64,000 nt of DNA from DASSUW01 sp963806395 (GTDB lineage: Bacteria > Actinomycetota > Thermoleophilia > Solirubrobacterales > Solirubrobacteraceae). A model generated the notes under the pieces. It was not told the origin of the DNA, ran no database searches, and was given only the letters and a program-made list of their open reading frames with translations. Made by a program: the position numbers and the translations under genes. This document shows, piece after piece, positions 29,385 to 39,091 of this stretch. Every line of letters starts with the position of its first letter. Position 1 is the stretch's first letter. The stretch spans positions 1 to 64,000 of the forward strand of contig CAWDYI010000002.1 of NCBI GenBank assembly GCA_963806395.1. The letters run 5' to 3'.

Positions 29385-30716
29385 ATGGAGGCGAGAAAGG
29401 ACCCGGGACGGAATCGCAGGCGCACGCGCCTGCTCGCCGCCGGCGTGGCGATCCTCGTCGCCGCGGCCGCGGCGGTGCTCGTCGTGAGCTCGCTCGGCGG
29501 CGAGGGCCCGATCGAGGCCAACATCTGGATCGACCCGGGCGGCGGGACGTGCACCCGCGCGGAGTCGCCCGCCGCGTACGCCGACGACGACGCCTGCGAC
29601 GGGCTGGACGCCGCATACCGCGCGGCGAGCGCCGGAGACGTCGTCAAGATCCGGCCCGGCAGCTACGGCGACCAGGCGGTCAAGACCTACCCGTCGGCGA
29701 AGGCACCGCCGGTCACGATCGGTGTGCAGCCCGGGGCGCGGGTCCGTTTCGGCACTCTCACCCTCAACGGGAGCCATATGGTCCTGAGCGGTAGGGGCGG
29801 CCACGTCGCCGCGACGACGCTCAACCACGACGGCGGGACGACGGGCCTCGTGGAGCAGGTGACCGTGGAGGACATCACCGTCGACCACGGCGGGGAGACC
29901 GGCATGGCGGGGTTTCTGCGCTCGGCGGATGGCATCACCTGGCGGCGCGTCGAGGTCTGCTGCAACAGCGACGGCACGCTCGTGTTGAACGACGGCGCGA
30001 ACGCCGAGGGCGCGTTCGGCGTCTCCGACTGGACGATCGACGGCTCGACGTTCCACGACAGCGCGCTCCCTGAGGGCTCGGCGAACCACACCGAGTGCAT
30101 CTACGCGCAGGGCGTCGTCGGCCTCACGATCCGCCGCTCGCACTTCTACCGCTGCGCCGTGTTCGACGTCTTCGTCACGATGAGCGAGCACAGCCCCGAG
30201 GGGTCGCGGCTGACGCTCGAGAACAACCTGTTCGAGGCGCCCACGACGTTCGACGACAAGTGCTGCTCGGCCTACTCCGTGCTGCTCCGCGGCAACGAGC
30301 CGGACGATGGCAACAGCCCGGCGATCGACGACTGGGACATCCGGTACAACACCTTCGAGGGAGGTCTCGCGCTCGGCGTCCCCTCCGCCAACCCGATCAC
30401 CGACGGCGGCCTGCGCGTCGTCGGGAACGCGCTGCTGGCCGGCGCCACGTGCCGCGAGGGCGGCACGTACGCGCACAACGTGTACGGCGGCCAGACCTGC
30501 TCGGGCGAGGAAGAGGTCGCGTCGACGCCGGAAGAGATCAAGGCCGGGATGGTCGGGCCGACCGGCTGCTGCGGCGCCGCGAACGACTACCGCCTCAAGG
30601 AGGGGAGCGTGCTCGTCGACCGCGGCGACCCCGGCGACCATCCGAAGGTCGACGCCTGGGGGCCGCGTGCTGAGGGCGCGCCGGATGCCGGGATGGACGA
30701 GCTCGGCGGGCAGTAG
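29385..30716 (+). CDS. Membrane-anchored or secreted parallel beta-helix protein (divergent paralogue)
   Basis: 443 aa, intact. Start ATG 29385 with a purine-rich ribosome site (GTGGAGGGG). A basic N-terminus precedes one hydrophobic helix (LLAAGVAILVAAAAAVLVVSS), which may be an uncleaved anchor. The rest is beta-helix, recognisably related to the other copies: DAAYRAASAGDVVKIRPGSY, STFHDSALPEG, HTECIYAQGVVGLTIRR, LENNLFEAP and the closing YRLKEGSVLVDRGDPGD. It lacks the linker, FN3 and Arg-rich tail and has its own Cys pairs (VEVCCN, DDKCCSA, GCCGAAND). Role unknown; extracytoplasmic. Confidence 0.8.
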   Translation: MEARKDPGRNRRRTRLLAAGVAILVAAAAAVLVVSSLGGEGPIEANIWIDPGGGTCTRAESPAAYADDDACDGLDAAYRAASAGDVVKIRPGSYGDQAVKTYPSAKAPPVTIGVQPGARVRFGTLTLNGSHMVLSGRGGHVAATTLNHDGGTTGLVEQVTVEDITVDHGGETGMAGFLRSADGITWRRVEVCCNSDGTLVLNDGANAEGAFGVSDWTIDGSTFHDSALPEGSANHTECIYAQGVVGLTIRRSHFYRCAVFDVFVTMSEHSPEGSRLTLENNLFEAPTTFDDKCCSAYSVLLRGNEPDDGNSPAIDDWDIRYNTFEGGLALGVPSANPITDGGLRVVGNALLAGATCREGGTYAHNVYGGQTCSGEEEVASTPEEIKAGMVGPTGCCGAANDYRLKEGSVLVDRGDPGDHPKVDAWGPRAEGAPDAGMDELGGQ

Positions 30717-30738
30717 GCGGCCCGAGCGGCCTCGCTCA

Positions 30739-30797
30739 CGTTCCCCGAGTGTCGAGTTATCGGGCCATGGAGCGTGAAACTCGACGCTCGGCGAACG
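30739..30797. terminator. Bidirectional terminator hairpin between convergent genes
   Basis: 20-bp arms (30739-30758 and 30778-30797) with two imperfect pairs and a 19-base loop, between genes ending at 30716 (+) and 30871 (-). The remaining bases to 30870 show nothing else. Confidence 0.6.
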
Positions 30798-30870
30798 CCG
30801 CCGCGGCCGCGACGGTCACCCGACGTCCCCACCCAGCGCAGTTGACGTTCGGCAACCGCGGCGCGAGGGT

Positions 30871-32277
30871 CTAGGCCGCGCGCCCCGACAAGGCAGAGCG
30901 CAGCCGCGCGGCGCGGATGCGGACGACCTCACTGGCCACCGCCCACTCACGCCGGGCGCGCCGGCTGAGCCGCTCGACGAGCGTGCGGTGCGGCGGCGTC
31001 GGCGTCACCGCGACCGGCCGCCAGGGCTGGACCCGCGCGGGGTCCCAGCGCACGGCCTCCGGGCACTCGGACGCAGCCTCGCTCGGGGTCCAGATCCACA
31101 GCCTGCGAGTGCCGACGCCGAACGCGCCGGCCGCGAACATCGCCAGCCAGCGCTCGCGGTCGTCGATCGTGCGCGGCCCGAGCTTGGCCTGCATGCCGGC
31201 GTCCGCGCAGGCGGCGGCGGCGAGCTCGAGCGAGACGTCGCCGGGCCCGGGCGCCTCGTGGCCGGTCCAACCGGCCGGTGCGAGCTCGCCCGCGGTGCGC
31301 GAACCGAGCGATGCCAGCGACCCGACGACGAGCACGGCGTGCGTCGCGATCCGGTGTGCCTCGCGCAGCAGCTCGTCGGCGCGCTCGGCCGGCGGGTCGA
31401 CGAGCACCACGGCGCCTGCGGCGCCGTCGTCGAACGGCAGCCGCCCGGGCTCCGGGCGCGGTCAGCGCGACGGCCGACGGGAGGCTGGCGGCGATCGCCG
31501 GCTCTCCCCAGGTCAGCTCCAGCACCGCGGCGTCGGGCACGCCGAGGCGCGCGCGTCTCGGCGACCAGCGGGCCTGCCAGGGCGAGCTCGGTGAGCGTCG
31601 GCGCGCGCTCGATCAGGTTGACCTCGCGGTACTCGCCGTGCACGAGCTTGGCGGCGAGGTGGGCGGGATACAGCTTGTAGTCGTCCCAGCCGAGGTGGTA
31701 GGCGCGGATGTCGAGCGCCCAGCCGTAGCGGTAGCCGGCGCGGGCGACGCTCTGGCACGTGTGCCAGTCGGTGTCGTACGGCGCCCGCAGCGCGTCGCGG
31801 CGGATCAGCGTGAAGACGCTGCCGACGGCGCGCTCGACGATCTCGCCGTCGACGATCTCGCCGGGGTCGATCGACTCCGCCTCCTGCACGGACGGCAGGT
31901 TGGACTGGTCGAGGCCGATGCCGATCAGCCCGAAGTCCGGATGCTGCGTCCATCAACGTGCGCATCCGGGTCAGCCAGCACGGCTCGAGGTCGGGCACGA
32001 CCAGGTCCGGATCGGTGACCATGTACGGATCGCTCGTCGTGGCGGCGATCCCGTGGTTCAGGGCCGTCAGGAACTCGTTCTCGGGGAGCAGGATGAGCTG
32101 GTGGAACCGATCGCGGTTCTCCGCCAGCCAGTTGCGGACGTCCGGATCGGACGCGTTGTCGACGATCGTCAGGCGGTACGGCGCGCGGGTACGCTGCTCG
32201 AGCGCGTCGACCGTCGCGACCAGATGGTCGAGCCGGTTGTGCGTGAGCATGATGATGTCGGTGGCGGCGTCGGCCAT
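30871..32277 (-). CDS. Family 2 glycosyltransferase with C-terminal methyltransferase-like domain (three frameshifts)
   Basis: About 467 aa once three +1 insertions (near 31944, 31556, 31450) are removed. N-terminal GT2: DIIMLTHNRLDHLVATV, LTIVDNASD, LLPENEFLTALNHGI, and TDPDLVVPDLEP as the DXD. After about residue 260 comes a second region: VPDAAVLELTWGEPAIAASL, LPFDDGAAGAVVLVDPP, ELLREAHRIATHAVLVVG, a layout like the later strands of a class I methyltransferase but without a clear glycine-rich SAM loop. The C-terminus is basic. ATG 32277 has TACCGT 8 bases upstream (leaderless) and diverges from a GT4 gene across a shared motif. Sugar and acceptor unknown. Confidence 0.7.
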
Positions 32278-32369
32278 CGCGTGAAACGGTAGCCGGGCAG
32301 CGGCCGGCGCCCCTAACCCATCGGGCAGTCGCGAGGTCGCCGCTCTGCGTCGCCTAGCATCGCCGTCCG
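32278..32369. promoter_or_regulatory. Divergent promoter with shared motif
   Basis: Contains AACCCATCGGGCAGTC (32315-32330), a match to the motif at 29.3 and 37.5 kb. Plus strand: TAGCAT 9 bases before ATG 32370. Minus strand: TACCGT 8 bases before ATG 32277. Both imply leaderless transcripts starting at or next to the start codon. Confidence 0.55.
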
Positions 32370-33747
32370 ATGGCCGCACCGCGTGCTCGTACTCGCGAAG
32401 CACTTCCCGCCCGATCGGCGGCGCCGGAGTGCACCGCTCGGTCGGCACCGTCCGCTATCTGCGCGGACCACGGCTACGAGCCGGTGGTCGTGACCGGGCC
32501 GGGCGAGCGCGTCGACCGCTGGAGCCCGAACGACCCCGGGCTGCTCGGCCGGATCCCGGCGGACGTCGAGGTGCACCGCGTCGAAGGAACCGAGCCGACG
32601 CGGCCGACCGGGCTAGGGCAAGGCCGCGCTGACGCGCTGCGCGTGCCCGCCGTCCTGGGTCGCCGTGGTGGATCGACGGCGCGGTCGAGATCGGCGACGC
32701 GCGTCGGCGCCGGCGCCGACTCGATGCTCGCGTCCGGCGAACCCCTACGAGACCGCCGACGCCGGGGCCGAGCTGGCGCGCCGCCTCGGCGATGCCGTGG
32801 ATCGTCGACCTCGAGGACCCGTGGGCGCTCGACGAGATGCGCGTGCACCCGACGATCGCTGCACCACCGCGCCGAGCTGCGGTGGATGCGCCGCTCGCTC
32901 CGCGACGCGTCGCGGCGCGTGATCACGTGCGCCGAGGAGGCGGCCGTGCGGATCCGGCGCGGCCTTGCCCGAGCTGCGCGACCGGCCGATCGTCAACGTC
33001 CCGATCGGCTTCGACCGCGACGACTTCCCGCCCGCCGAGCACGTCGAGCGCGACGACGGCATGTTCCGGATCGTCCACACCGGCACGATGCACACCGAGC
33101 TCGGCCTGCGCCACCGGGCGCACGGGCACCGCCGGCGGCTGCTCGGCGGGACTTCGGTCGACGTCGACATCCTCACGCGCTCGCCGGTGTTCCTGCTGCG
33201 AGGCGGTCGAGGCGCTGGTCGCGCCGCGACCCGGGCTGCGCGGGCCGGATCGAGGTGCACCTGGCCGGCGCGCTGACCGCAGGCGACCGCGCGGTCGCCG
33301 ACCGCTATCGACGTTCGTGCGCACGCCCGGCCTGCTCGCCCACGCCGAGACGCTCGCGCTGATGCGCTCCGCCGACCTGCTGTTCCTGCCGATGCACGAG
33401 CTGCCGCCCGGACGGCGCGCCGGCGATCGTGCCGTACAAGACGTACGAGTACCTCGCCGCCGAGCGGCCGATCCTCGCCGCCGTGCCCGACGGGCGACGC
33501 GCGCGACATGCTCGCCGGCGTCGCGCACGCGACGCTCTGCCGGCCGTCGGACGTCGAGGCGATGGCCGCGGCGATCCGCGACGGCGGTCGCGCCGCGGGC
33601 CGGTCGAGCGCCGTGCGCGACGGCATCGACTCGCCGGCGCTGGCGCGCCTACGAGCGCCGCGCCGCCGTCGCCGAGATCGCCGGCGTGCTGGACGAGGTG
33701 CTCGTGCTTCAGGACGCCGGAGCGCCGCGCCGCAGCGCAGCGCGTGA
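32370..33747 (+). CDS. GT4-type glycosyltransferase, heavily frame-disrupted
   Basis: About 450 aa when pieced together from all three frames. N-terminus reads RVLVLAKHFPP, then GGAGVHRSVGTVRYL, then DHGYEPVVVTGPGERVDRWSP, in three frames within 100 bases; later pieces include PWIVDLEDPWALDEM, RVITCAEEAAVRIRR, NVPIGFDRDDFPPAE, FRIVHTGTMHTELGL and YKTYEYLAAERPILAAVPDGDARDM, the last being the GT-B nucleotide-sugar EX7E-like region. Each break is repaired by one base, mostly by deletion, so this is read as an intact gene with at least eight sequence errors. The 3' end is uncertain (33747 to 33830) and overlaps the convergent GT2. Transfers an unknown sugar in repeat-unit assembly. Confidence 0.65.
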
Positions 33748-34603
33748 GGCGCTGGCGCTCGCGCAGCGCGTCGATCACGCCGCGGTCGTGGCAGCGCGGC
33801 GTCGCGCGCGCAGCGCGGCGCGCCGCATAGCCCCACAGCATGAACGAGCGCAGGGGCTGGCTGCGGGTGCGGTAGAGCGCGCGCATCGCGAGGTAGCTCG
33901 GCCGGTAGCCCATGTACCAGCACGCGCGGCCGAGGGCGGCGTCCAGTGGTGCACGCGACGTGTCTCGCGCCCGCCCTCGGGGCGGTGGTGGCGGAACGGC
34001 AGGTCGACGAAGGTCTCCGTGTGCATGCCGCGCAGCTGGACCCGCACCTCGTCGATGCCGTCCCAGCCCATCCGCGGCTCGAGCGCCTGGACGTCGCCGA
34101 GGCAGTCCCAGCGGTAGGCCCGGGATGCGCCCCACACCGTGGAATCCGACTTCGTCCGCCGGACCCAGTCGCCGCCCTCGAGCTCGTAGCACGTGCCGCT
34201 GGCGATCCCGAGCGTCGGGTCGTCGGCGAAGCGCTGCACGAGCCGCTCGCAGTAGTCGGGCTCGAAGTCGATGTCGGCGTCCATCTTGATGAAGACGTCG
34301 ACCGGCTCCGGCGAGCGCGTCGAGGCCGGCGCGGAAGCCGACGCAGGTCGCGGCCCTCGCGGCGGCCGTCGGCCAGCCCGCCCTCGTCGCCCGCGCCGGC
34401 GCGTGCGACGAGCTGCGCCCATGGGTGCTCGCGCGTGCACGGCGCCCGATCACGGTCGCCGTGTCGTCGGTCGATCCGTCGTCGGCGATCACCCAGGTCG
34501 CCGGCGGCAGCGTCTGGGCCGCGAGCGCCGCGGCGAGCCGCGGCAGGTTCTCGGCCTCGTTGCGCGCCGGCGTGACGACGGCGTAGCGGAGCGGCGCGCT
34601 CAC
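33709..34603 (-). CDS. Family 2 glycosyltransferase, frame-disrupted
   Basis: About 290 aa. GTG 34603 overlaps the asparagine-synthase stop (GTGA). GT-A signatures: YAVVTPARNEAENLPRLA, WVIADDGSTDDTATVI, then DVFIKMDADIDFEPDYCERL with the DAD metal motif, GASRAYRWDCLGDVQ, GWDGIDEVRVQLRG and SYLAMRALYR. Several single-base breaks lie between 34200 and 34480 and near 33940 and 33760. The stop chosen (33709) follows from one assumed insertion near 33750. Last gene of a three-gene minus-strand operon (GT2, asnB-like, GT2). Confidence 0.65.
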
Positions 34604-36503
34604 GCGGCGGCCCGCTCGGGCTCGCGGGCGACGGCGAAGGCGCGCGGCAGGGTCTCGCCGAGCCACAGCTCGAGCATGATCAGCGAGAGCAGCAGCGGCG
34701 CATGGCCGCCGTGCCCGGCGCGGAACTCGGCGACCGCGCGCTCGACCACCGCGCGGTCGACGACGCGGGCGTAGGCGGGGTCGTGGCGCGAGCAGCATGC
34801 GCTCGACGATGCCTCCGCCCAGCCACGCGCCGACCTGCTCGTTGAAGAAGCCGCGCTTCTTGCGGTCGAGCACGAAGTCCGGGACGAGGCCCTTGGCCGC
34901 GCGCCGCAGCACGTGCTTGCCCTGCAGCCGGCGGACCTTGACGTCGGTCGGGATGCGTGGCGCACAGCTCGACGAACTCGTGGTCGAGGAACGGCACGCG
35001 GACCTCGAGCGAGCACGCCATCGACGCGCGGTCGAAGTAGGTCAGCATGTCGTCGACGAGGCCGAGCTTGGCATCCAGGTACAGCGCGCCCTCGACCGGC
35101 GCCGCACCGGGCGCTCCGGCCATGTGCCCGCGCATGACGCGCTCGGCGGCGTCCGCCTGCTCGGCCAGCGCGCCCTGGAAGATCCCGTCGCGCAGGTCGG
35201 AGTGCACGAGCCCGCTCGACGCCAGCAGGCGGGCGACGGGATCGCGCGACTCGAGCGCGTCGAGCAGCTTGCGCGACGCGGCCCGGACCGTGGCGCAGGG
35301 CGACCGCGGCGGCGGAGCGGACCGGCCGCGGCACGTTGCCCCAGTGCTCGGCCAGCGACGCGACCCGGTGCTTGCGGTAGCCGCCCAGGAGCTCGTCGGC
35401 GCCCTGACCGGACAGCGCGACGGTGACCTTGGACACGGCCAGCTCGCAGAGCGCGAGGAAGCCGACGGCCGAGAGATCGGCGAGCGGCTCGTCCAGATGC
35501 CAGGCGAGCCGGGTCAGGTCGTCCGCGTCGGTCGACAGCGCAACCTCGAGCTCGTGGTGCTCGGCGCCGTTGAACTCGGCGATCCGGCGGGCGTCGGGCA
35601 GCTCGGAGTCCTCGCCGGCGAAGCCGACCGAGAACGTCTTGACCGGCTGGTCCATCCGGCGCGCCATCAGCGCGACGATCAGGCTCGAGTCGAGCCCGCC
35701 GCTGAGCATCGCGCCGAGCGGCACGTCGCTCATCAGCCGCATGTCGACCGACTCGTCGAGCTTGTCGAGCACGATCTCGGCCCACTCGTCGGTCGAGCGC
35801 TTCACCGGGTCCGGCGCGGGTGCCGGGTAGCTCCAGTAGCGCTCGCGCCGCAGCTCGCCGTCCTCGATCACCAGGCGCTCGCCCGGATCGAGCTTGCGCA
35901 CGTCGCGCAGCGGCGTCATCGGCCCGGGCACGTAGCCCATCGACAGGTAGGCGGCGATCGCCTCGTGGTCGAGCTCGTCGCTCACGAGACCCGAGCGCGA
36001 TCACGCACTTGAGCTCGGAGCCGAACACCACGATGTCGCCGACGTGGGCGTAGTACAGCGGCTTGACGCCGAGCCGGTCGCGGACGATGACGCCGCGCCG
36101 GTTGTCCTGGTCCCAGACGGCGAACGCGAACATCCCGCGCAGGCGCTCGGCGAGTGCGGGCCCGTGGTCCTCGTAGAGGTGCGGCAGGACCTCGGTGTCG
36201 CAGCGGCTCCGCAGCACGTGGCCGCGGGCGCGCAGCTCGTCGCGCAGCAGGTCGTGGTTGTAGATCTCGCCGTTCTGGGCGCCCCAGATGCGGCCGGTCT
36301 CGTTCGCGAACGGCTGGTGGCCGCCCTCGACGTCGATGATCGAGAGCCGCCGGGCGCCGAGCGAGCAGCCGGCGCCCGACACGTAGCCGGCGTCGTCGGG
36401 CCCGCGGTACTCGATCAGCTCGGTCATGCGGCGCAGGACGTAGCTCGGGCAGCGGGGGCGCGTCGGCCCCGTCGAGCCGGAAGGCTCCGGCGATTCCGCA
36501 CAT
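34600..36503 (-). CDS. Asparagine synthase (glutamine-hydrolysing) family amidotransferase, five frameshifts
   Basis: About 633 aa after repair. Begins MCGIAGAF with the N-terminal nucleophile Cys2 of class II glutamine amidotransferases; then LIEYRGPDDAGYVSG, FANETGRIWGAQNGEIYNH, RGMFAFAVWD and DRLGVKPLYY. The synthetase half has the ATP-pyrophosphatase loop LSGGLDSSLIVALMA and VALSGQGADELLGGY, and ends RGFFNEQVGAWLGGG plus a helical tail. Breaks lie near 36435, 35993, 35287, 34955 and 34793. In polysaccharide clusters such enzymes often amidate uronic acids or act on other surface precursors, which would fit the uronate-forming dehydrogenase at the window start; a pure asparagine role is also possible. 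Confidence 0.82.
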
Positions 36504-36506
36504 GAG

Positions 36507-37421
36507 TTAGCGGGCCTCCTCGGATCGAAGCGGGCGGAGAGCGGCGGCGAGCGCCTTCAGGTGGCCGCGGCGCAGCGCAGGCCGCGCCAGCGACACGAGC
36601 GCGTGGGTCGCGTGGCCGAGCGCGACGCCGGCGGCCTCGAGCGCGACGGCGAGCGGGCCCGCGTGCTTGCGGGCGTACAGGACGCGGTTGCGGGCCAGCA
36701 CCGGCAGCAGCTCCTCGCGCGGGCGTGACGCGCCACCCTCGTGATGGACGGTGGCGCGCGGCTCGAAGCGCACGTCCCAGCCCGCGTCGCGGACGCGGGC
36801 GCACACGTCGGTGTCCTCGCAGTAGAGGAAGAAGTCCTCGTCCATGCCGCCCAGGGGGTCGAGCGCGTCGCGGCGGATCAGCATGCAGGCGCCCGAGACC
36901 CAGTCGGGCGTGCCAGGCGCCTCGTACGCCGCCGGATCGCGGACCAGCTCGTCGGTCCAGGACGCGTTCGGCCAGATCCGGTGCAGGAAGAGCGCCTGGG
37001 CGAACGTCGAGCGGGCGCGCGGGAAGCGGCGCTGGCTCGGTGCGAGCGACCCGTCGTCCTCGACGATCCGCGGGCCCGCGATCGCCGTGCCGGGGTTGGT
37101 GTCGAGCACCGCGACGAGGGCGCCGAGGGCGTCGGCGGACATCCGCGCGTCGGGATTGAGCAGCAGCACGTACGGGGCCTCGCCGTGGGCGATGCCGAGG
37201 TTGCAGCCGGCCGAGAACCCGCCGTTGCGGGTCGCGCGGACGAGCTCGACTTCCAGGCCCGCGAGCGGTGCGGCGGTGTCGTCCGGCGAGCAGTTGTCGA
37301 CGACGAGCACGCGCACGTCGTCGATCGCAGCCAGCGGCTCGACGCAGGCTCGCAACGTGCGAGCGCTGTTGTAGGCGACGATCACCGCGTCCACTCGCGG
37401 CAGGGGAGGAGCGTCCTTCAC
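36507..37421 (-). CDS. Family 2 glycosyltransferase (rhamnosyltransferase-like)
   Basis: 304 aa, intact, from GTG 37421 with TACCGT 7 bases upstream (leaderless). Motifs: VDAVIVAYNSARTLRACV, VLVVDNCSPDDTA, RNGGFSAGCNLGIAH, LLLNPDARM (DXD-like), WVSGACMLIRRDAL and EDFFLYCEDTDVCARV with the catalytic-base acidic residues, then VHHEGGAS. This is the WbbL/RfbF-like group of GT2 enzymes that often add rhamnose. First gene of the operon continuing into the asparagine synthase 3 bases downstream. Confidence 0.88.
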   Translation of the reverse strand: MKDAPPLPRVDAVIVAYNSARTLRACVEPLAAIDDVRVLVVDNCSPDDTAAPLAGLEVELVRATRNGGFSAGCNLGIAHGEAPYVLLLNPDARMSADALGALVAVLDTNPGTAIAGPRIVEDDGSLAPSQRRFPRARSTFAQALFLHRIWPNASWTDELVRDPAAYEAPGTPDWVSGACMLIRRDALDPLGGMDEDFFLYCEDTDVCARVRDAGWDVRFEPRATVHHEGGASRPREELLPVLARNRVLYARKHAGPLAVALEAAGVALGHATHALVSLARPALRRGHLKALAAALRPLRSEEAR

Positions 37422-37582
37422 GGCGACGACGGTAGAACGGAGTGCCGCCGAGCCTGCCTAACCGACCGGCCAGGATGGGTCCTGGGGCTAGGTCGGCGGC
37501 CTCGACCTGACCGAACGGCCAGGGGTGAGGCTGGCAATCTGGCTGTGGCCCCTGCGCCTGCGCGGTCCTAGTGTGGCGTGCG
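37422..37582. promoter_or_regulatory. Divergent promoter region with two copies of the shared motif
   Basis: Holds ACCGACCGGCCAGGA (37461) and ACCGAACGGCCAGGG (37510), the best matches to the repeated motif. Leaderless-looking promoters point both ways: TAGTGT 8 bases before ATG 37583 and, on the minus strand, TACCGT 7 bases before GTG 37421. On the minus strand the motif at 37461 is followed by GGTTAGG about 22 bases before TACCGT, an arrangement also seen at the 32277 gene. Confidence 0.6.
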
Positions 37583-39091
37583 ATGACGGAAGTGGCGCGA
37601 CCGGCGGGGAGCGGCGACATGCGGCAACGCGTGACGCGCGGCCTCGCGTGGACTGGAGCCTCACAGGTGATGCTCCAGGTGATCCGCACAGGCGCGGCGA
37701 TCTTCGTCGCGCGCCTGCTGACGCCGTCCGAGTACGGCCTGGCGATGCTCGCGCTGGTGTTCGCCAGCCTCGTGCTCGTCTTCTCCGACCTCGCGCTCGG
37801 CGCGGCGCTGGTGCAGCGCAAGACGCTCTCGGAGCGCGATCGCAGCACCGCGTTCTGGATCACGATCGGCGCCGGCATCGCCTTCACCGTCCTCGGCATC
37901 GCCCTCGCCGGGCCGGTGGCCGACCTCTACGGCCAGCCGTCCGCCGAGCCGCTGCTCGCCGTCCTCTCGCTCAGCTTCATCCTCACCGCGCTCGGCGCGA
38001 CGCAGCAGTCCCTGCTGCTGCGGGAGATGGACTTCCGGCGGCTCGAGCTGCTGACGGTCGGCGGCGCGCTCGCCGGAGCGGCGGCGGCGGTGGCGCTCGC
38101 CGCGGCCGGCACCGGCCCGTGGGCGATCATCGGCCAGCAGCTCGCCACCGCCGTCATCACCAGCGCCCTGATGTGGCGCGCCTCGTCGTGGCGGCCGCGG
38201 CTGATCTTCTCCGGCGCCAGCCTGCGCGACCTCGGCGGCTTCAGCGCCTACCTGATGGGCCATCGCCTGCTGTTCTACGTCCACCAGAACGCCGACCGGT
38301 TCATCATCGGCCGCTTCATCGGCACCGCCGCGCTCGGCGCCTACGCGGTCGCCTACAACGTGATGCTCGCCCCGGCCGCGCGGATCGGCGGCCCGCTGCA
38401 GCGGGTGCTCGCGCCGGCGTTCTCGCGCATGCAGGACGAGCCGGCGCGGATCGCCGCCGCGTGGGCACGCGTGACCCGCATCCTCGCGACGATCGTGCTG
38501 CCGTCGCTCGCCGGGCTCGTGGTGGTCGCGCCGGACTTCGTGCCCGTGGTGCTCGGGAGCCAGTGGGAGGCCGCCGTGCCCGTCATCCAGATCCTCGCGT
38601 GGGTCGGTGCCATTCAGGCGCTCCAGAGCATCAACGTCGACATCCTCGTGGCGCGCGACCGCACGTCGACGATCTTCCGGTATTCGATCGTCTTCACGAC
38701 CGCGCACATCATCGCGTTCGTCATCGGCCTGCAGTGGGGGATCATCGGCATCGCGGTCGCCTACGCCGTCTCCAGCACGCTCGTGGAGCCGCTCCTGACC
38801 GTCCTGACGGCGCGCTGCATCGGCGTCTCGCCGTGGGTCTTCGTACGCAGCATCGCCGGCGTCGCGCAGGCGGCGGCCGGCATGGCCGCCGTCGTGTGGC
38901 TGGCGCGGATGGCGATGGTCGACGCCGGCGTGCCCATGGGCGCGCGGCTCCTGCTCTGCATCGTCGTCGGTGCGATCGTCTTCATCCCGCTGTGCGCCTG
39001 GCGGGTGCCCGAGGTGCGCGACGAGGTGCGCGGCGCGTTGGCCCGCTTCTTCCCCAAGCCCATCCCGACCCCGACACCAGCCGAATCGTGA
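37583..39091 (+). CDS. Polysaccharide flippase (Wzx/WzxC-like, MOP superfamily)
   Basis: 502 aa, intact, about fourteen membrane helices. The N-terminus reads RQRVTRGLAWTGASQVMLQV and FVARLLTPSEYGLAMLALV, a signature of the lipopolysaccharide/teichuronic-type exporters; QQSLLLREMDFRRLE and NADRFIIGRFIGTAALGAYAVAYN are also typical. ATG 37583 is used; GTG 37571 and ATG 37619 are alternatives. The stop overlaps the GT2 downstream (GTGA). Exports lipid-linked repeats; distinct from the flippase at 5883-7193. Confidence 0.9.
   Translation: MTEVARPAGSGDMRQRVTRGLAWTGASQVMLQVIRTGAAIFVARLLTPSEYGLAMLALVFASLVLVFSDLALGAALVQRKTLSERDRSTAFWITIGAGIAFTVLGIALAGPVADLYGQPSAEPLLAVLSLSFILTALGATQQSLLLREMDFRRLELLTVGGALAGAAAAVALAAAGTGPWAIIGQQLATAVITSALMWRASSWRPRLIFSGASLRDLGGFSAYLMGHRLLFYVHQNADRFIIGRFIGTAALGAYAVAYNVMLAPAARIGGPLQRVLAPAFSRMQDEPARIAAAWARVTRILATIVLPSLAGLVVVAPDFVPVVLGSQWEAAVPVIQILAWVGAIQALQSINVDILVARDRTSTIFRYSIVFTTAHIIAFVIGLQWGIIGIAVAYAVSSTLVEPLLTVLTARCIGVSPWVFVRSIAGVAQAAAGMAAVVWLARMAMVDAGVPMGARLLLCIVVGAIVFIPLCAWRVPEVRDEVRGALARFFPKPIPTPTPAES

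Noticed and set aside
32370..33747. GT4 gene as a decayed pseudogene
   Set aside because: All family motifs survive across the breaks and the same error pattern hits essential genes nearby, so sequence error is more likely.
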